Shown here piece after piece: positions 52,728-61,566 of a stretch of 64,000 nt of DNA. Source of the stretch: Thecamonas trahens ATCC 50062 (Eukaryota > Apusozoa > Apusomonadida > Apusomonadidae); assembly GCF_000142905.1 (NCBI RefSeq), contig NW_013657678.1, forward strand, positions 523,235 through 587,234, in the 5' to 3' direction. The stretch's first letter is position 1. The number at the start of each line of letters is the position of its first letter. The position numbers and the translations under genes are program-made. The notes beneath the pieces are model-generated. The model did not search any database and was not told where the DNA came from. It saw only the letters and a list, made by a program, of their open reading frames with translations.

Positions 52728-54866
52728 TCAGCTGCGACGCTTGCGTGGGCGGGTGTCGTCTGTGGCCGAGGCTGTCGATGCGCGGGCGCGCTTGGCGCCG
52801 ACGACGGGCATGTCGAGGTAGAGCTGACACCAGACGGCGACTGCACTCTTGGTCTTCTCCACGCAATCGTTAGAAGCCAGGTGGTACAGCTTCTGGAGCT
52901 TGCCCTGAACAGGCTTGAAGCACTTGGTGCGCGGCGAGCCGTAGACCGACATCAGCGCAAGCGCGCTGAGTATCTTATCGACGAAGGACAGAAAGCTTGT
53001 CATGCCGGTGGTAGCGTCGCGTGCAAGCATCGCCTTCACGTAGCAGGTCAACGTTCCGCTGCGACCAGGCGTCTTCTTGTGGTACACCTCCATGTTGAAC
53101 GCGGGGAGGCCAAGGGCAAGCACAGCATCGGCAGGTGCGCCGGCCTTCTGGGCATCACTTACAGCGGGAGAGACGGTCGGGACAATGTCCCCGATTAGTG
53201 TCCCAAGGGTGACGAGATCAGCTGGCGATAAGGGGATGAGGAGTCGGTAGATGGCCTGCTCGGCGCAGACAAGTAGCCGCTCGATGCGGTCCTCGTTGCG
53301 AACTCCGTCGCTGGTCCGACCCGAGGTCTTCGCAATGTACGCCTTGATGTCATCGAACCGCGCCATGAGCTGTGCATGCACGGCCAGCCAACTACTTGGA
53401 GGTACCCAGTCATCGGCCGTCGTCGGCGATCGATGCTGTGTCAGCGGCGGCGGCGGCGACGGTGGTGGTAGGGTTGGTGGTGATGGCCCAGGGTGCGGTG
53501 ACGGCATTGGCTCGTGTGCGTAGCGAGGGATGGTGGAGGCCGGCGGAGCGGCGGAGTATGCCATCGGCAACACCAAACTCGGGCATGGGCTCGATCCCGA
53601 GCTCAAGCCCAGGCTGGGGAACAATCCCTCGATCTCGCCCGAGTCGAGATGCCCCAGCGCTACCGACGACACGCCGCTGCCCGCGTCCGAAGGCATGGGC
53701 ATCGGCGGGTGTGCGTAGCGAGGGATGGTCGAGGTCGGCGGAGCGACGGAGTATGCCATCGGCAACACCAAACTCGGGCATGGGCTCGATCCCGAGCTCA
53801 AGCCCAGGCTGGGGAACAATCCCTCGATCTCGCCCGAGTCGAGATGCCCCAGCGCTACCGACGACACGCCGCTGCCCGCGTCCGAAGGCATGGGCATCGG
53901 CGGGTGTGCGTAGCGAGGGATGGTCGAGGTCGGCGGAGCGACGGAGTATGCCATCGGCAACACCAAACTCGGGCATGGGCTCGATCCCGAGCTCAAGCCC
54001 AGGCTGGGGAACAATCCCTCGATCTCGCCCGAGTCGAGATGCCCCAGCGCTACCGACGACACGCCGCTGCCCGCGTCCGAAGGCATGGGCATCGGCGGGT
54101 GTGCGTAGCGAGGGATGGTCGAGGTCGGCGGAGCGACGGAGTATGCCATCGGCAACACCAAACTCGGGCATGGGCTCGATCCCGAGCTCAAGCCCAGGCT
54201 GGGGAACAATCCCTCGATCTCGCCCGAGTCGAGATGCCCCAGCGCTACCGACGACACGCCGCTGCCCGCGTCCGAAGGCATGGGCATCAACGCGTGTACG
54301 TAACGAGGGGAAATTCGACTGTGACCTCCTGCCGAGAGAAAATCCGATGTCGTATCGAAGTCATCGCTGTCGCCGACCGGAGGCGTCAGCATGCTGGGAG
54401 TCGCAAGCCGACCAGGAGAGGACAGGGCGTCACGGGGCTGCACAAAGTCATCCACCCGCGGCACAGCTCCGCGAGGAGTATCCACAATGATCGTGGGGTG
54501 AAACCAAACATGATGCTTGTAAGCGCGTGTCTCTACTTCTGGGTTTTGGAAGTCGTGTCTGCTTGGAAGAGCCGAGCTGTGTACGGCGTCTACCGAGGCT
54601 TCCTTTTGAAGTGTCCAGGCGGTCGCCTTCTTCGAGTGTGCCCTCGGCCCATGGCTTCGATGGAGCAGTTCCGCTGCTCTCTTCGTGAAGTTCCGCCGAT
54701 TCGTTTTTTTCTCTCTCGGCACAACTTTCCCTCCGCCACACCCTCCGCCACACCCTCCGCCACACTGCATGCCGTAGTGGCCGAGGTGGCGGAGACAGCG
54801 GGGGGAACAAAACGTCGCACGCTTACTACCCATCGGATCAATGTCCGTTACTAATTGTTTTCTCAT
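52728..54866 (-). CDS. Repeat protein of unknown family with four 65-residue units
   Basis: Open frame from ATG 54866 to the stop at 52728 (712 residues). The N-terminus is Cys/Gly-rich (repeated C-G-G-G). Residues about 190-450 comprise four nearly identical 65-residue units (MPMPSDAGSGVSSV...TIPRYAHPP) encoded by the 195-bp tandem repeat. A Pro-rich stretch and a C-terminal helical domain (about 530-690: DDIKAYIAKTSGR, LLIPLSPADLVTLGTL, AFNMEVYHKKTPGRSG) follow, ending with a KRRS basic tail. No recognised family. ATG 54866 would leave only 16 bases to the divergent start at 54883, so a later Met (54833 or 54770) or an unseen intron is possible. Nuclear location is suggested only by the basic tail. 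Confidence 0.6.
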   Translation of the reverse strand: MRKQLVTDIDPMGSKRATFCSPRCLRHLGHYGMQCGGGCGGGCGGGKVVPREKKTNRRNFTKRAAELLHRSHGPRAHSKKATAWTLQKEASVDAVHSSALPSRHDFQNPEVETRAYKHHVWFHPTIIVDTPRGAVPRVDDFVQPRDALSSPGRLATPSMLTPPVGDSDDFDTTSDFLSAGGHSRISPRYVHALMPMPSDAGSGVSSVALGHLDSGEIEGLFPSLGLSSGSSPCPSLVLPMAYSVAPPTSTIPRYAHPPMPMPSDAGSGVSSVALGHLDSGEIEGLFPSLGLSSGSSPCPSLVLPMAYSVAPPTSTIPRYAHPPMPMPSDAGSGVSSVALGHLDSGEIEGLFPSLGLSSGSSPCPSLVLPMAYSVAPPTSTIPRYAHPPMPMPSDAGSGVSSVALGHLDSGEIEGLFPSLGLSSGSSPCPSLVLPMAYSAAPPASTIPRYAHEPMPSPHPGPSPPTLPPPSPPPPLTQHRSPTTADDWVPPSSWLAVHAQLMARFDDIKAYIAKTSGRTSDGVRNEDRIERLLVCAEQAIYRLLIPLSPADLVTLGTLIGDIVPTVSPAVSDAQKAGAPADAVLALGLPAFNMEVYHKKTPGRSGTLTCYVKAMLARDATTGMTSFLSFVDKILSALALMSVYGSPRTKCFKPVQGKLQKLYHLASNDCVEKTKSAVAVWCQLYLDMPVVGAKRARASTASATDDTRPRKRRS
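53521..54300 (-). repeat. 195-bp tandem repeat, four copies
   Basis: Copies start at 53521, 53716, 53911 and 54106, each exactly 195 bases (65 codons). Copies 2-4 look identical except at the distal end; copy 1 differs at a few bases (for example gtggaggcc versus gtcgaggtc). Because 195 is a multiple of three, frames stay open on both strands. Confidence 0.95.
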
Positions 54867-54882
54867 CCGCTACTCTCACTCA

Positions 54883-56184
54883 ATGCAGGATTCTCGCATT
54901 CCCGTCACGGTGCTCTCGGGCTTCCTCGGCGCCGGCAAGACGACGACGCTCAACAATCTGCTGTCCAACACCACCGGGACCAAGCTGGCGGTCATTGTCA
55001 ACGACATGTCCGAGGTCAACATCGATGCGGCGCTCGTCACTCGCTCGACTGAGAAGATGGTCAACCTCTCGAACGGGTGCATCTGCTGCACGCTCCGCGG
55101 CGACCTGCTCGAATCGATTGCCGCTCTTGTGGCGCCCGGCGCGCCGGCCATCGACGGCATCGTCATCGAGTCGACCGGCATTGGCGAGCCGTTGCCGGTG
55201 GCGCAGACGCTCTCGCTCACCCCCGAGGAGCTCGGCGACGAGTCCCTCACCTCGGTTGCCAACCACGTCCCCGTCGACACCATGGTGACCGTCATCGACG
55301 GCCCGGGCCTCCTCGCCCGCATGGCGTCGGGCGAGGATCTCGCCAGCCTCGCCATGGCCGCCGGCGAAGACGACGACCGCACCCTCGCCAACCTCCTAGT
55401 CGACCAGATCGAGTTTGCCGACGTCATCCTCGTCAACAAGGCCGACGTGGCCTCCGAGTCCGAGATCGCCGCCATCACCACTCTCATCCGCCAGCTCAAC
55501 CGCAACGCCAAGGTTGTGCCCACCATCCGCGGCAACGTCCCACCGGCAACCATCGTCAACACCGGGCTCTTTGATCTCGATGCCGCAGAGTCTGGCGCAG
55601 GCTGGCTTCAGGAGCTCCTCGGCGTTCACACGCCCGAGTCTGAAGAGTACGGCATCAAGTCGTTTGTCTTTCGCGCCCTCCGTCCCTTCTACTCGGATCG
55701 GTTCCATGAGTATGTGGCGGCCGAAGGCAGCACGCTCGGCGACGCAGTCGTTCGCGCCAAGGGCTTTGTCTGGCTCGCCACTCGTCACGATCTGCAGTTT
55801 ATCTTCCAGAAGGCTGGCACCATGTGCTCGTTCGAGCCGGCTCGCCCGTGGTGGATCAACATCCCGCGCAGCGAGTGGCCCGACGACCCCACCATCGTCG
55901 AGTCGATTCAGAAGGAGTGGGATCCCAAGTGGGGCGATCGCGCTACCGAGCTCGTCTTTATCGGCATGGACATGGACGAGGCTGCCATCCGCCGCGATCT
56001 CGAATCTTGCCTCCTCTCGCCCGAGGACATGGCCGCTGGTCCCGAGCACTGGGCTCGGACCATCGAGGATCCGTTCGACTTTGGCGAAGAGGAAGAGGAG
56101 GACATGGACGAAGAGGACGAAGATCACGCGCATCATGCGCACCACGCGCACCACGCGCACCACGCCCACCACGCCCACGCATAA
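54883..56184 (+). CDS. COG0523/CobW-type zinc-regulated GTPase metallochaperone (ZNG1-like)
   Basis: ATG 54883 (MQDSRIPVTVLSGFLGAGKTT); an ATG at 54841 would add 14 residues ahead of the usual start. 433 residues. P-loop GFLGAGKTT, the metal-binding GCICC (CxCC) motif, IESTGIGEP, VNKAD guanine motif and the CobW C-terminal domain (RALRPFYSDRF, KGFVWLATRH) are all present. The tail is acidic, then HAHHAHHAHH-type repeats, a likely zinc-binding end. ZNG1 delivers zinc to METAP1 in animals; related proteins handle other metals. A QxFxDR-like or other partner motif was not seen. Complete, no break. Divergent from the repeat-protein gene. Confidence 0.92.
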   Translation: MQDSRIPVTVLSGFLGAGKTTTLNNLLSNTTGTKLAVIVNDMSEVNIDAALVTRSTEKMVNLSNGCICCTLRGDLLESIAALVAPGAPAIDGIVIESTGIGEPLPVAQTLSLTPEELGDESLTSVANHVPVDTMVTVIDGPGLLARMASGEDLASLAMAAGEDDDRTLANLLVDQIEFADVILVNKADVASESEIAAITTLIRQLNRNAKVVPTIRGNVPPATIVNTGLFDLDAAESGAGWLQELLGVHTPESEEYGIKSFVFRALRPFYSDRFHEYVAAEGSTLGDAVVRAKGFVWLATRHDLQFIFQKAGTMCSFEPARPWWINIPRSEWPDDPTIVESIQKEWDPKWGDRATELVFIGMDMDEAAIRRDLESCLLSPEDMAAGPEHWARTIEDPFDFGEEEEEDMDEEDEDHAHHAHHAHHAHHAHHAHA

Positions 56185-56200
56185 AACAGCTTTACTCACC

Positions 56201-56314
56201 TGGACTACCTAGACTACCAGCCTCACTTGCCGGCCTCAAACGGATCCGCAAAACGCCTGGACTACCTGGACTACCAGCCTCACTTGCCGGCCTCAAACGG
56301 ATCCGCAAAACGCA
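56201..56314 (-). repeat. 57-bp tandem duplication at a gene 3' end
   Basis: Two nearly identical 57-base units (56201-56257 and 56258-56314; one visible difference). On the minus strand each carries the last codons and stop of the cupin-like gene (F-A-D-P-F-E-A-G-K-stop) plus 3' sequence, so the distal copy is a duplicate lying in the 3' UTR. Confidence 0.9.
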
Positions 56315-57440
56315 GGACAGACGCGTCCGGTGGACACGAGTCGGCCATGTCCGGATCGTCGGTCCCGAGATCGTCCATGAACGTCGGATCGTCGGTCGTC
56401 TTGCGGATGACATCGCAGGCCGAGAGCGACTCGGCAACGGCTGTCACGTTGCGGGCCTGTGCCGGCTTGAAGAACCCGAGACAGTCGCAGTAGTACGGGG
56501 TGGCGAGGAGCTTGTCCCCAAAGTTGGCATAGAACTCCTCATGCGAGACAATCGGGTTGTGAAAGTACATCGAGATGGCCACCGACTCATCGTCGGTGAT
56601 TGGCATGGTCCGGTGGTACCAGCCGGCGTAGAAGAACAGCGCGTCGCCCGGCCGCAGAACACACCGCAGCTTGCCATCGCCATGCGGCCCGGGCCCAGCC
56701 GTGTCGTTCCATGGCAGGTCCAGCTCCCACAGCTTCCACCCGCGCATCTGCAGCGAGTACGACGACTCGCAACCCTCGTCGATGTGGCGGCTATTGGCCT
56801 GCGCCTTTTTGGCTCGGAACAGAAACTCGGAAAACAGATCCGGTCCCACACCGTCCTTGGTTAGGAATGACGGCGTCGAGTAGTGCGCACGGAGAATGGC
56901 CCGGACGTAGTCCTCGTGCGCAGTGATGAGACCCTCCTCACGGTCAAACCACTCGGGCAGGACCTTCTCCAAGTTGTCGGCATGCCAGAACGGCTCATCA
57001 AGCTCGTTGCCGCGGGTCACAAACGGATAGCCCTTGCTCAGCAGGCTCCTCGCCAGCTCAACATGCTCTCCACCGCCAGTCAGCATCTCTTCATCAATGG
57101 CTACCGCATCGATAATGGGAATGTCACACGGCATCTCGGCCAACGCCGCAAAGTACTCTTCCTCGGTTGCGCCGTCACGAATATGATACTTGTTGTCCTC
57201 AGTCCATGGCTCGGGAGGGAGTCCCGACTCGGTAGACGCATACGGATCATAGTCATAATTATCATCAGCATCATCAATCTCGTTGATGACATGGACGGTG
57301 TTCTCGCCATCGCCGGTGGCTCCACTTGCCGACACCTTGACCACCACCACGCCAACGATACACATCCACACCGCCAAGCTAAGACAGGCCAACACCACAG
57401 CCTTCCGCATCCGCATGCTCATGCCCATGCCCATGCCCAT
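56280..57440 (-). CDS. Membrane-anchored cupin_8/JmjC-like protein
   Basis: First ATG 57440, in a run of Met codons (MGMGMGMSMRMRK), so the exact start is uncertain; about 386 residues. A single N-terminal hydrophobic anchor (AVVLACLSLAVWMCIVGVVVV) suggests a type II membrane protein of the ER/Golgi or surface. An acidic stem follows. The catalytic domain has H-I-D-E (iron ligands H-x-D), then LRPGDALFFYAGWYHRTM with the second His, like JmjC/cupin_8 2-oxoglutarate oxygenases. The order matches bifunctional peptidase/lysyl hydroxylase-type proteins, but the substrate is unknown. Several N-glycosylation sequons occur (N-D-T, N-V-T). No frame break. Confidence 0.8.
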   Translation of the reverse strand: MGMGMGMSMRMRKAVVLACLSLAVWMCIVGVVVVKVSASGATGDGENTVHVINEIDDADDNYDYDPYASTESGLPPEPWTEDNKYHIRDGATEEEYFAALAEMPCDIPIIDAVAIDEEMLTGGGEHVELARSLLSKGYPFVTRGNELDEPFWHADNLEKVLPEWFDREEGLITAHEDYVRAILRAHYSTPSFLTKDGVGPDLFSEFLFRAKKAQANSRHIDEGCESSYSLQMRGWKLWELDLPWNDTAGPGPHGDGKLRCVLRPGDALFFYAGWYHRTMPITDDESVAISMYFHNPIVSHEEFYANFGDKLLATPYYCDCLGFFKPAQARNVTAVAESLSACDVIRKTTDDPTFMDDLGTDDPDMADSCPPDASVLRFADPFEAGK

Positions 57441-57812
57441 GCTCTTCTTTGTGTCTATGCTGTACAACTGCTCTCTCTTGAAAAGGAGTCAGTCAAAGAG
57501 TCGAATGCCTCCTGTCGCTGGCCGCTGCTTTGTACGCCTCGTTGCTCCCTCTCTGCCTGTCCGCTCGTTCCTCTGTCTCGTGTCAGGTGCGATGCTGGGC
57601 GGCCATGCGTCCAACATGTCTTCTTCGGCATGCCGTCACGAGAATGCATGACTTGCAGTCACATCGCGCCATGTCACGGGACGGAGTGGGAGCGGCGAGG
57701 GAAGCATAGGGGGGAGGGGGGGTGGTCGGGAGGGCGCCATCCAAAGTGGGTCATGTTGGGACTCGTCTGCACCATTTTTACGCGCTTCCTTGGCCAGTGG
57801 TCACGGTCACAC
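57441..57812. other. Intergenic, tandem genes
   Basis: A 372-base spacer between HBS1 (3' end) and the cupin-like gene (5' end), both on the minus strand. It should contain the cupin promoter. Nothing recognised. Confidence 0.55.
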
Positions 57813-60782
57813 TTAAGCGAAAGCAGGACCGGAGGAGGATGCGGCGGCCGCGTCGTCATTGGACTCTGCCACGATGATGTCGTCGTAGATCTTGGTGACG
57901 ACGCCGCAGGCGATGGTGCGGCCGGCCTCGCGGAGCATGATGCGGCCCATTTCTTTGCAGTTTGCAAAGGTGTCGATGCAGATGGGCCTGCGGACGGTGA
58001 TCTCGACGGTGGCCTCGTGGCCGGAGAGCAGGCGCCGCGGCTTCTTGCGGCGCGGCGGCGGCTTGCCGTCTGCGGCGGCGGCGGCGACCTTGGCGGCGAA
58101 TTGCTCGGCCTCGGGAGAGCCCTCGGCGGGGTGGAACCGACAGAGGCGGGAGACGGTTGCATCCTCGTTGACGTTGTGGTAGTGGACGACCACCGGGTAG
58201 CCCTTGGTGATGGGGATGCTGACATCAAGGACGATGAGGCGGACCTTGAACCGTGAGGTCATGGGGATGGGGAACTCGGGGTCACACATGAACCGCACGC
58301 CGGCGAGATTGGTGATGGCGGCGTCGCGGAGAACAATGTCGACGTTGGCGCCGGCCTCGGCCCAGTTGGCGGCCTCGACGTCGCGGACGGTGATCGACTT
58401 GACCATGTGGATCTCACCACCGGGCAGGAGGAGGACCTGGTCGTCGAGACGGACGGTGCCGGTCTCGATCTTTCCGGCGACGGTGGCGCCGGACGAGGCC
58501 ATCGGCTTGTAGGCGTCGGTGATGGGCATGCGGAACGGGGCGTCGACGTCGCGGGCCGGCGGCGGGAGCGAGTCGATGGTGGCCAGGAGTGGCGCGCCGG
58601 TGTACCACGGCATGGCGTCGGGAGCGGGCTCGAGGAGGTTGACACCCTCGAGGCCGGAGAGCGGCACAAACGGGACCGAGCGGAAGCCCATCGAGCGAAG
58701 AAAGCGCTTGAGGGTGGCACGGATGGCGTTGAATCGGTCCGCGTCCCAGCCGATAGCGTCCATTTTGTTGACAGCGACAACAATGTGGCGGACGCCGAGC
58801 GAGCGGAGGAGGTGTGTGTGCTCCTTGGTCTGGCCATCGGCATCAAAGCCTGCCTCAAACTCGCCCTTGGCCGCTGAGACGACGAGGATGGCGGCGTCGG
58901 CTTGGGCGGCGCCGGTGATCATGTTGGGCACATAGTCACGGTGGCCAGGCGCGTCAAGTAGCGTGATGTCCTTGTTGGGCGTCTGGAAGCAGGTGACCGC
59001 GACGTCCATGGTGATCCCGCGGGCGCGCTCCTCCTCGTGGGCGTCGAGGACCCATGCAAAGGCGAAAGAGCCCTTGCCCTGCTGCGCCGACTGGCGCTCG
59101 TACTTGTGGAACTCCTTGTCTGTGACCCGCTTCATGTCGTAGAGCACGTGACCCATGAGCGTCGACTTGCCGTGGTCGACATGGCCGACGACAACGAGGT
59201 TGAGCGGGGAGCGGGAAGGCGCGGCAGCAGCGCGGGCAGCCTCGATCTCCTTGCCGATCTTCTTGTTGAGCTTGGTCCTTCGGCGGATGAAGAGGCGGGC
59301 AGACCGCGGCGTGCCCGGCGTCGAACGCGGCGTAGTCGCCGACGAGCCGACCTCTGCGGCCTCTGCGGCAATGGCGGCGGCCTCGGCCTCTGCGGCGGCG
59401 GCGGCGGCCTCAGCGGCTGCGTCCTGCGCGCGCGACTCCGAGTCGACCATCGACCCGAGGCCCATCATGTCGACGTCCGAGACTGCGCCGCGCGACGACG
59501 AGCCCGCGGCCTTGGTCGGCTTGGGAATGCCCGGCGGGCCGTCGTCGACCGCGGCAGTCTTGCTCGCGGCGGCGGCCTTGGACGACCGCTCAAATGCAGC
59601 CGATTGCGCTGCCAACACAACATCGTCGGGGGAGGGTGAGGAAAAGTCAAACGGAGAGAGGCTGGCATTGAATGTGGCCGCCAGCGAGTGCTGGCTCACG
59701 GCGGCAAACGAGGTCCTTCCGAGCGACGGCGGGAGCGGCGCTGCTGCTGCCGGTGCCCGCGGCTGGATGAGCTCGCGGAAGAGGTGCGACGGCGGCGCCG
59801 GTGCTCGCAGCGTCGCTGGCTTGGACGCCAACCGAAATGGGTTGGCATCCAGCAGCAGCAGCTCGTCGTCGACGTCGTCGCCGTCACCGTCATCCACATC
59901 GTCCGCGAGCATGATACCAGTCGCGGGCGCCGCCCCGATGCCTGCAGTGGCAGTGTCGGGGAGTGTGCCAAGCGAGGGAAACGCAAAAGTGGCGACAGAG
60001 GTTGGGGCAGCGGCCGGGTTGAGGGAAGGGAAGGCAACCGCGGCGGGGGGGTAGGGGCAACGGCCGGGTTGAGGGAAGGGAAAGCAACCGTGGCGGCGGG
60101 GTAGGGGCAACGGCCGGGTTGAAGGAGGGGAAGGCAATGCCGCCGCCGCTGGATGGCGGAACAGCCGGGTTGAGGGAGGGGAAGGCAATGCCGCCGCCGC
60201 TAGATTGCGGAACAGCCGGGGTGGGGCAAAGGCAGCGGGGGCAGAGGCAGAAGAGATGGGCTTACCAGAATCATGGGCGGGCGCAGGGTTGAGGATAGCC
60301 TTGACGGCGGCGTCGACGTCGCCGCCGGCCGCGTCGAGGGCATCGGCCACAGCCTTGCGGGTGTGGTACTTGTTGGACTTGTTCACGCGCCGCATGACGG
60401 TAGCCTGCTTCTCTTCGAGAGTAAGCTCCTTCTTGTTGCCCTTGCCCTTGCCGCCCTTGCCGCCCTTGCCGCCCTTGCCGCCCTTGCCAGCGGTGGGCTC
60501 GTCTTCCAGCGCGTGGACATGGCCACCGTCGTAGTACTCGCCGCCGTCGTCATAGTACTCGCCACCATCGTCATAGTACTCGCCGCCGTCACCGTAGTAC
60601 TCGTCACCGTAGTACTCGTTGTCGCCGCCCTGGTAGTAGCTCTGATCCGGAAACGCCGACCGGTTGCTGCCGCCGTCAGCAGGCTTGAGATACATGGCTG
60701 CGGTGCCTGGTGAAATAGCCACATCCGTCGGCGAGTCGGCCATATCATCGTAGTACTCGTCCATGTAGTAGTCTGTATCCAT
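57813..60782 (-). CDS. HBS1L: HBS1 (HBS1L) ribosome-rescue translational GTPase
   Basis: ATG 60782; 989 residues. A Tyr/Asp/Gly-rich start (repeats of GEYYDDG), a GGK repeat, then an HBS1 N-terminal domain (ELTLEEKQATVMRRVNKSNKYHTRKAVADAL, about 140-195). A long Pro/Ala linker leads to an eEF1A-type GTPase: GHVDHGKST (about 530), DAPGHRDY, NKMD, followed by beta-barrel domains II and III ending near KIYDDI. With Pelota/Dom34, HBS1 releases stalled ribosomes. The HBS1 N-domain separates it from eRF3. In the linker (about 59985-60235) a FPSLNPA-type repeat appears in three successive frames, which suggests three missing bases that cancel out. The GTPase region is intact. Confidence 0.92.
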   Translation of the reverse strand: MDTDYYMDEYYDDMADSPTDVAISPGTAAMYLKPADGGSNRSAFPDQSYYQGGDNEYYGDEYYGDGGEYYDDGGEYYDDGGEYYDGGHVHALEDEPTAGKGGKGGKGGKGGKGKGNKKELTLEEKQATVMRRVNKSNKYHTRKAVADALDAAGGDVDAAVKAILNPAPAHDSGKPISSASAPAAFAPPRLFRNLAAAALPSPPSTRLFRHPAAAALPSPPSTRPLPLPRRHGCFPFPQPGRCPYPPAAVAFPSLNPAAAPTSVATFAFPSLGTLPDTATAGIGAAPATGIMLADDVDDGDGDDVDDELLLLDANPFRLASKPATLRAPAPPSHLFRELIQPRAPAAAAPLPPSLGRTSFAAVSQHSLAATFNASLSPFDFSSPSPDDVVLAAQSAAFERSSKAAAASKTAAVDDGPPGIPKPTKAAGSSSRGAVSDVDMMGLGSMVDSESRAQDAAAEAAAAAAEAEAAAIAAEAAEVGSSATTPRSTPGTPRSARLFIRRRTKLNKKIGKEIEAARAAAAPSRSPLNLVVVGHVDHGKSTLMGHVLYDMKRVTDKEFHKYERQSAQQGKGSFAFAWVLDAHEEERARGITMDVAVTCFQTPNKDITLLDAPGHRDYVPNMITGAAQADAAILVVSAAKGEFEAGFDADGQTKEHTHLLRSLGVRHIVVAVNKMDAIGWDADRFNAIRATLKRFLRSMGFRSVPFVPLSGLEGVNLLEPAPDAMPWYTGAPLLATIDSLPPPARDVDAPFRMPITDAYKPMASSGATVAGKIETGTVRLDDQVLLLPGGEIHMVKSITVRDVEAANWAEAGANVDIVLRDAAITNLAGVRFMCDPEFPIPMTSRFKVRLIVLDVSIPITKGYPVVVHYHNVNEDATVSRLCRFHPAEGSPEAEQFAAKVAAAAADGKPPPRRKKPRRLLSGHEATVEITVRRPICIDTFANCKEMGRIMLREAGRTIACGVVTKIYDDIIVAESNDDAAAASSSGPAFA

Positions 60783-61566
60783 GCCACAGATTCGTCGAGC
60801 AGAGCCGTATGTGAGCCGAGCCGAGCCGAGCCAAGCCGAGCCAAGCCAAGCCAAGCCGAGCCGAGCCGAGCCGAGCCGAGCCGAGCCGAGTTGTATGCGA
60901 GCGCCGTCGATCCGTCGAGTTGCATCAAGTCGTCATCCCCGTCCATAGTCACGTCCCCACATCCACCCACATCCATACCAACAACATAGACATCATAAGT
61001 ACACACCATTCCCCCCTGTCTTCCATTTCCCCAACCCCAAACCAACCCCCATACCCTTCCCCGCAACCCGACCTCCCGACATACCAGCAGTCCATTCTGA
61101 CAAAAACCACAAAGAGACACAACATGAACTCCCCCCCCCCCCCACCCCACCCCCACGCACACCCTCCCACACACACGACATACCGTCCGCATTTAGGTTG
61201 CGCACATCTCTGTGTCGCGACATGGTCCTTGCGGAGAGTCAGGTGCTCAGACAAACCCCCCTTGTCCCGGTCCCAGTCACAGCCTCCGTCCCTCCTCCAC
61301 CCCCCTCCACCCCTCCACCCCCTCCACCACCCACAACCCACCATCAACCCCAATGATCCATCACCCTCATGCACCCTTCTCTCCATTCCATCCCCATCAT
61401 GTCCACACACTCATCAAAATCAATCATGATCATCATGCCCATACCCACCCCCCACCCCGCTTCGAATCGCCGGGTCGCACCCCTCAGCCCCCCCTTCCCA
61501 CACTACACAGATGGTAGACTCGTCATACCTCACTGACATCACCCACCCACTCACACATATATACAT
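60783..61566. other. Intergenic divergent region
   Basis: About 784 bases between HBS1 and the RRF gene. It contains the AGCCG/AGCCA pentamer repeat (60813-60890) and C-rich tracts (61130-61170, 61300-61335). No gene is supported. Confidence 0.6.
60813..60890. repeat. Pentanucleotide microsatellite (GAGCC/AAGCC)n
   Basis: About 15 units of a five-base motif directly upstream of the HBS1 ATG, likely in its 5' UTR or promoter. Confidence 0.9.

Noticed and set aside
53521-54300. Regular repeat array as a CRISPR-like locus
   Set aside because: Units are 195 bases with no variable spacers, in a eukaryotic coding region.
53372-54854. Several long plus-strand reading frames through the 195-bp repeat, including 62-residue repeated frames
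   Set aside because: They are open only because the unit is a multiple of three; they lack extension into unique sequence with good composition. The minus-strand frame continues into a plausible C-terminal domain.
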